DNA of 39,340 bases from Gammaproteobacteria bacterium (GTDB lineage: Bacteria > Pseudomonadota > Gammaproteobacteria > CAIRSR01). Both the position numbers and the translations under genes were made by a program. Under the pieces are notes generated by a model. That model saw only the letters and a list, made by a program, of their open reading frames with translations. It did no database searches and had not been told where the DNA came from. Numbering within the stretch: position 1 is the stretch's first letter; the number at the start of each line of letters is the position of its first letter. The DNA lies in assembly GCA_963575655.1 (NCBI GenBank), contig CAUYTY010000183.1, positions 1-39,340 of the forward strand, in the 5' to 3' direction. Shown here one piece after another: positions 8,587 through 16,622 of the stretch.

Positions 8587-9021
8587 TTACAGGTACTGCC
8601 GAGTCCAAGCGAGAAGTCGCCCCAGATCCATGGCCCCTGTACTACGCGCCACCTCGTGTCCACCCCGAAACAATGCCAGGGTGGGAATACTGCGAATGCT
8701 ATGGCGGGCCGCCAATTTCTGCTCTTCCTCGGTGTTGATTTTGATCAAACGTACCTGTGGTTCCAAGGTACTTGCCGCCTGTTCAAAGGCCGGGGCCATA
8801 GAACGGCAGGGGCCACACCAGGGCGCCCAGAAATCCACCAACGTGGGTAGATCGCTACGACTCATATGCAGCGCAAAGCGCTCCTCGCTGAGGGATAGTG
8901 GATGTCCGGAAAACAGAGGCTTGCGACAACGTCCACAGAGAGGAGCTTCAGCCAATCGTTCAACAGGGATACGGTTGGTGCTGTCGCACTGCGGGCAGAC
9001 GACATGCACAACTTCAGGCAT
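8587..9021 (-). CDS. trxC: Thioredoxin 2-like (TrxC) zinc-ribbon thioredoxin
   Basis: A 144-residue thiol-disulfide reductase. The N terminus has a zinc-ribbon of two cysteine pairs (C9/C12 in VCPQCD and C29/C32 in LCGRCRK), which distinguishes thioredoxin 2 from thioredoxin 1. The thioredoxin fold follows with the active site WCGPC at residues 68-72, the conserved cis-proline segment SIRSIPTLALFRGG, and a normal C terminus. In E. coli trxC stands elsewhere; here it sits between grxC (20 bp upstream) and secB (42 bp downstream) on the same strand, so a monothiol/dithiol redox set is embedded in the secB operon. All active-site residues are intact. Confidence 0.93.
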   Translation of the reverse strand: MPEVVHVVCPQCDSTNRIPVERLAEAPLCGRCRKPLFSGHPLSLSEERFALHMSRSDLPTLVDFWAPWCGPCRSMAPAFEQAASTLEPQVRLIKINTEEEQKLAARHSIRSIPTLALFRGGHEVARSTGAMDLGRLLAWTRQYL

Positions 9022-9040
9022 GGTTCATTCCTAGTGAGAT

Positions 9041-9298
9041 TTAGGCCAAACCCAGTAGAGGATCGAGGCCACCTTGGGCGTCCAGGGCGGCGGTATCGTC
9101 ATAGCCACCCACATGATGGTCACCGACGAAGATTTGGGGCACCGTGCTGCGACCGCTCCGGGCCTCCATCTCGGCCCAGCGAGCTGGTTCTTGATCTACG
9201 CGGATTTCGTTGTAATTCACCCCCTTGCGCTTCAGCAAACGACGGGCTCGTTCGCAGTAAGGGCAAGTGGCGGTAGCGTACATGGTCACCTCAGGCAT
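9041..9298 (-). CDS. grxC: Glutaredoxin 3
   Basis: An 85-residue dithiol glutaredoxin that reduces protein disulfides and glutathione mixed disulfides. The active site CPYC is at residues 12-15, followed by ERARRLLKRKGVNYNEIRVD. The cis-proline segment is STVPQIFVGDHHVGGYDD, which forms the glutathione-binding groove. Length and motifs match GrxC. It lies 11 bp after the rhodanese gene and 19 bp before the thioredoxin gene, in one minus-strand operon. The glutathione it needs could be supplied by the gshA gene of this window. Confidence 0.95.
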   Translation of the reverse strand: MPEVTMYATATCPYCERARRLLKRKGVNYNEIRVDQEPARWAEMEARSGRSTVPQIFVGDHHVGGYDDTAALDAQGGLDPLLGLA

Positions 9299-9309
9299 AG
9301 CGAATTCCT

Positions 9310-9738
9310 CTAGCGTTTCTGTGTTAGGGGTAGGCTGGCGTTTTGCCAGGCGAGAAGCCCCCCTTCTAGGTTGTACACCGTTGCAAAGCCCTGCTTACGC
9401 AGGATCGAGCAGGCACGCCCCGAGCGACTACCACTACGGCAGGCGATGATGAGGGGGCGATTGCGGTACTTCTCTAGTTCTCTCATCCGCTCCATCAAGC
9501 GCCCTGCGGGGATATGCACCGCATGTAGGACGTGACCCTCCTTAAATTCGTTTTCCTCACGCACGTCCAAAAGCACTGCGTCTTGGTGGTTGATGAGGCC
9601 GGTGGCTTCCATCGGACCTACCCCCAAGTAACCCTGCGCGCGACGCGACAATGGCTCACCCATGATCATCCCCAGGACGACTGCCAGGGCGAGGAATAGT
9701 TCCCAATGGTTGACAACGAAACTGCTGTATTGTTGCAT
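9310..9738 (-). CDS. Membrane-anchored rhodanese-like protein (YibN type)
   Basis: A 142-residue protein with one N-terminal membrane segment (about 8-30, HWELFLALAVVLGMIMGEP) and a rhodanese domain (about 45-138). The active-site loop is IIACRSGSRSGRA, with the cysteine that would carry the persulfide. Other landmarks are AVLLDVREENEFKEGHV and the C-terminal YNLEGGLLAWQNA. I use the ATG at 9738; the frame is open upstream to 9942, but the extra 68 residues do not look conserved. The position directly before grxC matches yibN of E. coli. A sulfur-transfer role is inferred from the domain; the substrate is unknown. Confidence 0.9.
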   Translation of the reverse strand: MQQYSSFVVNHWELFLALAVVLGMIMGEPLSRRAQGYLGVGPMEATGLINHQDAVLLDVREENEFKEGHVLHAVHIPAGRLMERMRELEKYRNRPLIIACRSGSRSGRACSILRKQGFATVYNLEGGLLAWQNASLPLTQKR

Positions 9739-11407
9739 AGTATTGTTTTGTAAGGACGTTATAGGCAAGGGCGAGAGAGCTGCGGGCGAATCGAGGCGAT
9801 CGGTAGGACCAAGATGCGGGTGGTTAACACGCCTCACCGTGGCCACCCCAGTGCCGGCGGCGCGACAAGATACACGATCCGGTGGGTCCGACTCCAGCCC
9901 TAGAGGAAGGCGTTCAGAATTACCGTTGCTATCAAGTTTCAAATAAAAGTAAAGATTATTTCTAATTTACGACGCATTTAATTTCTAATTAATTGAGGTC
10001 CACTCTTGGTTTTCCATTCGTTGCCTCCGAGTGGAAAGAGGAAACTCTTGCGGGAGATGCGAATATCTCCTTTGTATACAACAGGTTACCTTGCATTCTC
10101 GAATTACTTATTTGTTAATCAACGAGTTACTGTGCGGTGCTATTTCGGGTGAGCAGCCGGCCTGGTTACCTGCCCGTCTTGCCCATTTTTGAGGGAAGAA
10201 TAATTCAAGGTAGATATTCAGATAATTATTCAAATCAATCACCGCAGTAGGATGGCTAAGAATGTCAGGGTGGCTAGGTAGGCAATTCAGATGGGATTTT
10301 CTCCTCCCGTCACTTTTTATGCGTACTTAGGGTAGGAAAAGGCGTGGGGTAAGATAGCGAAGAACTCCCTAGCCTTGTAAGTGAAGGCTGTACCAATCCT
10401 CGTCAACACTCCAACCAATAGTCATCAGGGGCATAACGATAAACCTGACGGCGTCTAACTAAAGGGCCGTGTTGGATGCCTCAAACAGAGTCCGTGGTCG
10501 AGGGCATTTCGACTACAACTAGCCCTATAAGTAAACTGATATTTTGGCAATATGGGAGAAACGTCCTCATTGGAATGGTGGTAATTGACTTGGTCGGGTT
10601 CTGGGTTATCCCTTCAGGAGGGCGAAGAGAATGGATGGCGATCACTAATAGTGTTCCATAGCAGAAAATCCCTCCCACAGTAGGTTGAAAGTGTCGCTAT
10701 TGCTATGTTGGTAAAGGTCGTTGCAGCGCTTATGGCTGTCGTTGTTGCAATAACTTTCGCCTTCTTCGAGTACCAACCAGCTCGCTCAGCTTCAAAGGCG
10801 GGGTAGGGGAAAAAGGCGCATGGATGGGGGGGCAAAGGTGCTGAAGTGCTTTCGAAACGGAGATTAGGTCTGTTGTTGCAGAACCAGTCCGTAACCATAA
10901 CCTTCCACCGTAGTGGCGCAGAAGTGCCAGTGATTATCGAGGTTTACTCTGGTTCACAGCAAGAAACCTAGTGCTAATATCGGTAATAAATTAGGTAGGT
11001 GGGGATTATAACCTTACTCATAAGTCGTTCTCTATAAGGGCGTTAAGGGGTGTTCAGTGCCGCAGGAAGGCGCTCAGAAAGGTCAGAATAATCGTGTAGA
11101 AATGGCGTGAGAGCGGGTATGGCTAGGTTTGGAATCAGTGGCAGCAATCCTTGGTTATCCGTCTGATCAAATTTGTCGCCATTGTAATGCTTGGCCAAAG
11201 ACTGAGTCGTTCATTGAAAAACGGCGAGAACCCATAGGATGGGGGCGGTCCAAGCGACAACCGACTCTCCTGCACAGCTTTGCTGTGCTCGGTTTTCGAT
11301 GAGATACCGTTTGGGAATGATGAAGTAATAAATGGGGGGGCACGGTAGTTTACTGTGGGGTTAAGACGGGGCATCTGGTTATATCTGTATCGCCCCCACT
11401 ACGCAAA
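9739..11407. other. Gene-poor region with broken open frames
   Basis: About 1.7 kb with no intact gene. I see stretches that read like damaged coding sequence. On the minus strand, a frame from 10678 to 10310 is interrupted only by TGA at 10483 and 10405, and includes RRRQVYRYAPDDYWLEC. On the plus strand, a frame from about 10685 to 10971 is interrupted by one TAG near 10803. Another plus-strand frame, 11023-11301, is interrupted by one TGA near 11102. None of them resembles a family I can name, and the opposite strands are partly open as well. This may be decayed accessory DNA; the weaker reading is chance. Confidence 0.35.
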
Positions 11408-11460
11408 CGTCCCTTTAGTTACCTTTTCCCGCTCGAAAGGAAAGGGTAAGTAAAGGGACG
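11408..11460. repeat. Imperfect inverted repeat (about 21-bp arms)
   Basis: The left arm at 11408-11430 (CGTCCCTTTAGTTACC...) and right arm at 11439-11460 (...GGTAAGTAAAGGGACG) pair with two or three mismatches around an 8-base loop. It lies in gene-poor DNA some 200 bp beyond the end of the H-NS gene. It may be a terminator-like stem or a short mobile palindrome. Confidence 0.6.
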
Positions 11461-11665
11461 CTCAGGGGGATTCTCGGTATGGATAGGGCAGTTATAACCG
11501 ATCCCTTATGCACTATCAAGACAGTCGCAGGGGAACGACGAACGGGCCACGATAGGTGATTGTTGCTGCTCTTTAAAAACATAACCCACGGCGATCGCGT
11601 CGACGTTCCCCTTACGGAACTCCAGAAGACCTTCCCTGTCGACTCCTTGAGTGGAGCCGCATTTA

Positions 11666-12070
11666 CTATGCGTCAGCAGCGCCTGGCATTTCATTCGCTG
11701 GAATGAGCATTCCTTCCAGGGCGTCACCGCGCTGTAGGGCGCCCAATAGCCAACCCGGCTTACGGCCCTTGCCGGTCCAGGTCTGGGTATGGTCATCGGG
11801 ATTGCGGTACTTAGGTGGTGATTTGCTTACGTTCTTGCGACCTTCACCTTTTGCTGCCCGCTTTGCCCGATTTGCCAACAGCTCGTCCATGCTCAAGCTG
11901 TGCGCGCTGATCAGTTCGCGGACTTGCTTCATCACTGCGCGACGACGGTCACGCTCTTCACGATAACTGGCCTTTTGTTCCTGAACTTGCTTTGACTTGA
12001 GTTCACGGTCCAGTCGCTTGCCTAACTCTTGCAATTCATCGATAGATAGTTCGTTTAGCTCGATAGACAT
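11666..12070 (-). CDS. H-NS family nucleoid-associated protein
   Basis: A 134-residue protein with the two-domain plan of H-NS. The N-terminal part (about 1-65) is a charged coiled coil for oligomerisation (SIDELQELGKRLDRELKSK onward). A basic linker RAKRAAKGEGRKNVSKS follows. The C-terminal DNA-binding domain has the signature PKYRNPDDHTQTWTGKGRKP, whose GRKP loop is the AT-hook-like element that enters the minor groove. Such proteins silence A/T-rich and foreign DNA. The gene stands alone in a decayed region. A start at 12070 is supported by GAGGAAG upstream. It is probably a second-site or horizontally acquired xenogeneic silencer, but a chromosomal H-NS cannot be excluded. Confidence 0.93.
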   Translation of the reverse strand: MSIELNELSIDELQELGKRLDRELKSKQVQEQKASYREERDRRRAVMKQVRELISAHSLSMDELLANRAKRAAKGEGRKNVSKSPPKYRNPDDHTQTWTGKGRKPGWLLGALQRGDALEGMLIPANEMPGAADA

Positions 12071-12115
12071 CGTTGTTGCTTCCTCATTGGGGTTAAAGGG
12101 GTAATCAATGGCGCT

Positions 12116-12144
12116 ATTCTATGCATCGATAGAACAATATGCAA
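12116..12144 (-). promoter_or_regulatory. Candidate sigma-70 promoter of the H-NS gene
   Basis: Reading the minus strand, TTGCAT (12144-12139) and TAGAAT (12121-12116) are separated by exactly 17 bases. This places a transcript start near 12109, about 40 bases before the start codon. The -10 element matches the consensus in five of six positions, the -35 in three of six. Confidence 0.4.
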
Positions 12145-12496
12145 TATCACAGCACTGTTTTTTTGGTTGTAGTGCGGGATTCTAAACGGAGTACTGGAAG
12201 CGTTGGGTGGCATCTTTCCTGAGCTATCGTCCATCATCCAGGGGAGCGATTGGGGGGGGCTCGGCCGATCATTGGCCAAAAAACTGGTTTCGAAGGAAGG
12301 CGTTATATAACTTTTACCTTACCACATTGAGTGATTGCGTCGTAGTCTTCAGAGATAACGACTTGGTCTCGTGCGAGGGGGGAGTACGAGACGCTTACTG
12401 ATTTGAGCGTGCTGTCCTGATGGCCGTTAACCAAACTCGGTTCTTCGTCACGTCAAAGAATTGGCGTGATGCTGACGGAGAAGTAGTGCCGACTCC

Positions 12497-13408
12497 CTAT
12501 GGATCTCTTAGTACCAACCGGAGGGCGGCGGCTGTGTCTGATCCTGATTGGTCTCGGTCGGTCTTCGCACGCTCGAAGATGTCTGCCTTGAAACGGTTGG
12601 GTACACTGCGGTAGATCACCGCTTGTTCCTGACGTTGTGAAACCAGAAACAGATGGGCGTTTATTCGAAAAGGGATGGCTGAAGTTAGTCAAGGAGGCGC
12701 CAACCTCCCAGGCTCATCTAGTAGCTTCGCTTGGATCTGGGCAACCTCCCGGAGGTTCAAGACCTCGAAGCTTGCAAGGAATCGTAGCGTGAGATACTCG
12801 TCGATTACAGCGGCGTTGGTGGCTGTGCCTTGTAAAACTAAGCAGGAGATTACGGTGGGATCGTTGCTCTATATATGAAGGAAGGGACCGCATCAGGTCT
12901 CTGGTATCGTCAAGATGCTGTGATTATGCGGAGGGAATCGTTACAGTCTTTATCAACTCTGATTGGGCTTGGCGCGTCCTATCTAAGATCAAAGGTGGTG
13001 GCCAGTTCCTTGGTGACTTGCCCCGTTCGCTCCCTACTAATGGCTGGGGAGCGGTCCCCCAAAGTGGCGACTAACCCGTTGACCAACAGCAGGGAACGCG
13101 CCATTCTGGCCTGGACATATCTTCCTAATTGACAGCGAGATAGGGAGGTTATACCTCCTGCGAACGAATCGCTAAAGGGATGCCTATGGCGGCTCGATAA
13201 CACCCTTCTCATTCTTGGCAAAGTTCGAGGCAATGGGCCTCGTGGCATTGGTCAAAGAAATCGATACTGACCAAGGGCATGTCAAAACGTAACCGTTCAC
13301 CCGCCTCCAGTGGAAGGAGAGGCGAACGATTGGATTCAGATCCGTAGTGGGGGGCATCGCTGGGCTCCCGTGCGCTACTTCCGACGAAGCTATACGATGA
13401 ATCAATCA
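12497..13408 (-). pseudogene. Relic of an unidentified protein-coding gene
   Basis: On the minus strand, three successive frame segments read like one damaged protein. About 13400-13209 contains LEAGERLRFDMPLVSIDFFD. About 13190-12850 contains GRYVQARMARSLLLVNGLVA and RERTGQVTKELATTFDLR, with TAG at 12981 and then a TGA and a TAA in the same frame. About 12848-12497 contains AVIDEYLTLRFLASFEVLNL, REVAQIQAKLLDEPGRL and VPNRFKADIFERAKTD, with one TGA at 12691. The composition (regular charged and hydrophobic alternation, low Cys/Trp) is protein-like, and the plus-strand frames are not. I do not recognise the family. It probably had at least 280 codons. Two or more frameshifts and several nonsense codons make it a pseudogene rather than a sequencing artefact. 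Confidence 0.45.
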
Positions 13409-13608
13409 GTTAGGTAGGGGTGGTCATGGGTATTCGAGAGAGGGTTATATGCGATGGGTTTTGAATAGCTTTATTCTGGAATTTATTTTGCCTTGCGCAA
13501 AATAATTTTCTATCGGTTTCTTTATTTCCTAACGCAAGAGAAATATTCATATCTCTTGACTTTCTGGTTAATACCAGAAAACACCCGAATCGAGCAGAGT
13601 TTCTATCT

Positions 13609-14286
13609 ATGTGTGGCCGCTATACCCTGACGACCGGAGGTGCTGGGCTAGCAGTGGTCTTCGGTCTGACTGAGGTCCCAGTACTTGTGCCGCGCTATAA
13701 CATCGCACCCTCTCAAGGGGTGCCTGTTGTGCGCCTGACATCGGGGAGACGGGAGTTGGCACATCTCCGTTGGGGATTGATTCCTGGCTGGGCTACAGAT
13801 CCCACCATTGGCAACCGATTCATCAATGCTCGTGCCGAGACGATCGCTGATAAACCCACTTTCCGCTACGCCTTACACCGACGTCGTTGCCTGGTGCTCG
13901 CCGATGGTTTCTATGAGTGGTGTGCTGCCCAGGGTAACCAACGTAAGAAACAGCCCTACCTCATCCGCCGTGCCGATCAGGGGTCTTTTGCCATTGCTGG
14001 GCTGTGGGAAAATTGGCGCTCTCCGACTGGCGCAGAGATTGAGAGTTGCATCCTGATCACCACCACGGCCAATCCCCTGGTTGTACCCATTCATCAGCGT
14101 ATGCCGGTAATTCTCTCGGAGCCTGAGTGTGAGCAGTGGTTGGACCCGGTTATCGACCGTTCTGATCGATTGCTTGCCCTCCTGCGTCCCTACGCGGGCC
14201 ACAACTTGGTTCTCTTTCCGATAGGACCATGGGTTAACCATCCTTCCCACGACGACCCGCAGTGCCTTCAGCCATTGATTGGATAG
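13609..14286 (+). CDS. SRAP/HMCES (YedK-like) abasic-site processing protein
   Basis: SRAP proteins cross-link to abasic sites in single-stranded DNA through their N-terminal cysteine and shield them until repair. The 225-residue protein begins MCGRYTL, giving Cys2 as the new N terminus after removal of Met. Other conserved segments are PRYNIAPSQGVPVVR, LRWGLIPGWA, FINARAETI, RCLVLADGFYEW (active-site glutamate), IAGLWENW and PIHQRMPVIL (active-site histidine). All catalytic elements are intact. It stands between the gene-poor region and the zinc-ribbon/permease genes, on the same strand as the latter but separated by a strong hairpin. Confidence 0.95.
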   Translation: MCGRYTLTTGGAGLAVVFGLTEVPVLVPRYNIAPSQGVPVVRLTSGRRELAHLRWGLIPGWATDPTIGNRFINARAETIADKPTFRYALHRRRCLVLADGFYEWCAAQGNQRKKQPYLIRRADQGSFAIAGLWENWRSPTGAEIESCILITTTANPLVVPIHQRMPVILSEPECEQWLDPVIDRSDRLLALLRPYAGHNLVLFPIGPWVNHPSHDDPQCLQPLIG

Positions 14287-14326
14287 CTACGGGCGATTAT
14301 TCGCTCCCCCGCCATTGAAGGAAGAG

Positions 14327-14359
14327 CGTTCCCCCCCTCCCGTTGGGAGGGGGGGAACG
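14327..14359. terminator. Perfect 15-bp G/C-rich hairpin after the SRAP gene
   Basis: Arms CGTTCCCCCCCTCCC (14327-14341) and its exact complement (14345-14359) flank a three-base loop, 41 bp beyond the stop codon. The following bases GTTACGATAACGG also follow a related hairpin at 20791-20829 (as GATTACGATAC), so this belongs to a dispersed hairpin family that may serve as terminator. There is no U-tract. Confidence 0.55.
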
Positions 14360-14429
14360 GTTACGATAACGGAAGGTCCGTATACTATTCGCTGCGCTGT
14401 GCACCATCGTAGAACTCGCTGGAGGACCC

Positions 14430-14819
14430 ATGTCCGAGCTATTGGTGTGCTGGAAGTGTGGGACATCCCTGGCAAGCCTTCCTCTACCTCTGTCGCGGGT
14501 CGCCGAGTGTCTCGTCTGTTGTGCCGATCTGTACGTCTGCCGCCTGTGCCATTTCTACGACCCTATGGTCGCTGATGCCTGTAGCGAACCTATGGCGGAA
14601 CCGGTATTGGACAAAGATCGCGCTAATTTTTGCGAATATTTCCAGCCCCGCCAAGGTGCCTACACTCCTGCCGCAGCGGAGCAAGCGGCTCGTTCGCGGG
14701 CTGCATTGGCTGCCCTGTTCGGGCTTACCTCGGATAATGCCCCGTCACCGTCGTCAGTACCCACCGCAAAAGACCCCACCCGAAGCGCCTTGGAACAGTT
14801 ATTCAGCGCGGGTGGGTGA
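14430..14819 (+). CDS. Small cysteine-rich (zinc-ribbon-like) protein of unknown function
   Basis: A 129-residue protein with cysteine pairs LVCWKCG (near 7-10), ECLVCCADLYVCRLCHFYDP (about 28-46) and a later NFCEYFQPR segment. The spacing suggests a double zinc ribbon or rubredoxin-like knuckle. The C-terminal third is Ala/Ser/Pro-rich and ends in a short helix (TRSALEQLFSAGG). No enzyme motif is visible. I recall similar uncharacterised proteins in Chromatiales, but cannot check this here. Its stop codon overlaps the GTG start of the next gene in GTGA, so it is translationally coupled to the permease genes and probably belongs functionally with them. A role as assembly or regulatory factor for the transporter is speculation. 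Confidence 0.8.
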   Translation: MSELLVCWKCGTSLASLPLPLSRVAECLVCCADLYVCRLCHFYDPMVADACSEPMAEPVLDKDRANFCEYFQPRQGAYTPAAAEQAARSRAALAALFGLTSDNAPSPSSVPTAKDPTRSALEQLFSAGG

Positions 14820-15766
14820 GGTATATACGCAACACCATGACTCATTTCCTCGTATCGCGTATTGCTAGTGCCTTCATGGTTGTTCTCGGGGTCTCCTGCC
14901 TGGTTTTCTTACTCATCCACCTCGTTCCTGGGGACCCGGTGGAGGTGATGTTGGGAGAATCGGCGCACCCTGGTGACCGGGAGGCACTACGTGCGGCTTT
15001 GGGGCTGGATCGGCCACTGCTCGAGCAGTTCTGGCATTATTTCACCGCACTTATCCATGGTGATTTGGGGGCCTCGCTGCACTCGCGGCAACCCATCGCC
15101 GGATTGCTCGCGGCTCGAATCCCGGCCACCAGCCAACTCGCCGTGGCGGCGCTGGGTGTGGCGTTGGCGTTGGCCTTGCCATTGGGCGTTACGGCCGCCC
15201 TGCACCGAGGCTCGGGGTGGGATCGCGGAGCGATGGCGTTGGCCTTGTTCGGAATGTCGGTGCCCAATTTTTGGTTGGGACCGTTACTCATCCTGTTTTT
15301 CTCGATGGAGCTGGGTTGGCTGCCAGTGAGTGGCCGCGAGGGACCCGCCTCACTCGTCCTACCGGCTTTGACCCTAGGAGTTGGGATGGCCGCCATCTTG
15401 GCGCGAATGCTACGTTCTGCCTTGCTTGAGGTACTTTCCGAGGACTATGTCCGTACCGCCTACGCCAAGGGTCTTTCCCCTGCCACTGTGGTCTGGCGCC
15501 ACGCCCTGCCTAATGCAGCCCTGCCGGTGGTAACCCTGCTTGGTCTACAACTCGGTGCCCTACTCGGTGGGGCGGTAATTACCGAAACGGTCTTTTCTTG
15601 GCCGGGATTGGGGAGCCTGATGGTAGAAGCCATCAATCGTCGTGATTATCCGGTGGTCCAGGGCTGTGTCCTCCTCATCAGCCTGGTCTACGTGGGGGTG
15701 AATACCCTGACCGACCTGGTCTACGCAGTTTTGGACCCACGGTTGCGTTCGGGGACTACGGGATGA
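14816..15766 (+). CDS. Dipeptide/oligopeptide-type ABC transporter permease, DppB-like
   Basis: One of two inner-membrane subunits of a peptide-type ABC importer. The first membrane segment is MVVLGVSCLVFLLIHLVPGDPVE (in parts: SCLVFLLIHLVPGDP), typical for the DppB half. At least five further hydrophobic segments follow. The ATPase-contact EAA loop is in AILARMLRSALLEVLSEDYVRTAYAKGLS (visible as EDYVRTAYAKGLSP), and ETVFSWPGLGSL follows. I give the GTG at 14816, which overlaps the previous stop codon; ATG 14837 is the other possible start. It ends in an ATGA overlap with the DppC-like gene. No ATPase or solute-binding protein gene lies in this window, so those subunits must be encoded elsewhere. 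Confidence 0.92.
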   Translation: MRYIRNTMTHFLVSRIASAFMVVLGVSCLVFLLIHLVPGDPVEVMLGESAHPGDREALRAALGLDRPLLEQFWHYFTALIHGDLGASLHSRQPIAGLLAARIPATSQLAVAALGVALALALPLGVTAALHRGSGWDRGAMALALFGMSVPNFWLGPLLILFFSMELGWLPVSGREGPASLVLPALTLGVGMAAILARMLRSALLEVLSEDYVRTAYAKGLSPATVVWRHALPNAALPVVTLLGLQLGALLGGAVITETVFSWPGLGSLMVEAINRRDYPVVQGCVLLISLVYVGVNTLTDLVYAVLDPRLRSGTTG

Positions 15767-16569
15767 AAGTAATTGTTTTGGCGGCTACGGTGCTGGGGGT
15801 CTGGGCATTACTCGCGTTGGTGGGACATTGGCTCCCCCTGGACCCAGAACGCATGGATCTCACCCACCTCCTGGCACCACCAGCGTTGGACGGCTGGCTG
15901 GGCTGGGACGACTTGGGTCGACCAGTGTGGGATCGCTTGGTGATGGGCGCACGCACTTCGTTTCTGGTGGCAGTGGGAGTGGTGACCTTATCCGCGACAC
16001 TGGGGACCCTGTTCGGGACTGTCACCGCCTACCTGGGGGGCTGGTGGGACCACGTAGCGGTACGGATCATCGATGTTTTTCTGGCATTTCCCGGTATCCT
16101 GCTTGCCATCGCCTTGGCGGGATTATTGGGGCCGGGCATCGACAACGTGGTGATCGCTTTGGGGGTGGTGGGGTGGGTGGGTTACGCGCGCTTGGCGCGT
16201 GCCCAGACCCTGTCACTCAAGCATCGTGACCACGTTCAAGCGGCTCGAGCGCTGGGGGTACGCGGGCTGTGCATCGTTGTTCGTCACTTGCTCCCCCTCA
16301 TCCTTGCCCCCCTCATCGTCGAAGCTACCTTCGGGGTTGCCGCAGTAGTTACAGCAGAGGCGGGTTTATCTTTTCTAGGGTTGGGGGTACAACCTCCCAC
16401 TGCCTCCTGGGGCAGCATGATCCGAGATGGGACCCGTTATTTGTTGGTTGCCCCGCACTTAGTCTTGGCGCCGGGGGTCGCCTTAGCGGCGGTGGTGCTG
16501 GCGGTGAACCTGCTCGGAGATGCGCTACGCGACTATTTAGATGTACGTCAAGGGAATGAGCGAAGCTAG
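15763..16569 (+). CDS. Dipeptide/oligopeptide-type ABC transporter permease, DppC-like
   Basis: The partner permease. It has a short N-terminal membrane segment, then HLLAPPALDGWLGWDDLGRP leading to GRPVWDRLVMGARTSFLVA, the usual DppC landmark. The EAA loop is RDHVQAARALGVRGLCIVVRH (key residues EAA-like QAARALG), and VEATFGVAAVVTAEAGLSFL leads to GLGVQPPTASWGSMI. The 268-residue length is slightly short but normal. Its ATG overlaps the preceding stop by four bases (ATGA), so the two permeases are made in a fixed ratio. nagZ begins 53 bp later on the same strand, which hints that the transported peptide may be a peptidoglycan fragment; this is inference. Confidence 0.92.
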   Translation: MKVIVLAATVLGVWALLALVGHWLPLDPERMDLTHLLAPPALDGWLGWDDLGRPVWDRLVMGARTSFLVAVGVVTLSATLGTLFGTVTAYLGGWWDHVAVRIIDVFLAFPGILLAIALAGLLGPGIDNVVIALGVVGWVGYARLARAQTLSLKHRDHVQAARALGVRGLCIVVRHLLPLILAPLIVEATFGVAAVVTAEAGLSFLGLGVQPPTASWGSMIRDGTRYLLVAPHLVLAPGVALAAVVLAVNLLGDALRDYLDVRQGNERS

Positions 16570-16622
16570 ATGTTACGGCCTTTCCTCTCTGCCGAATTAA
16601 AATCACCCGTTTGGAGTACGTT

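Noticed and set aside
10705-10803. Possible 33-residue hydrophobic small protein (MLVKVVAALMAVVVAITFAF)
   Set aside because: No ribosome binding site, and the open frame continues on both sides, so it cannot be told from a relic or chance.
11023-11301. Plus-strand frame of about 92 codons with one TGA, possible small gene
   Set aside because: No start codon with ribosome binding site, no family match, and the opposite strand is equally open; mentioned only as possible relic.
9739-13608. Defence or toxin-antitoxin system in the gene-poor region
   Set aside because: Apart from the H-NS gene I find no intact pair of frames and no motif of a known system.
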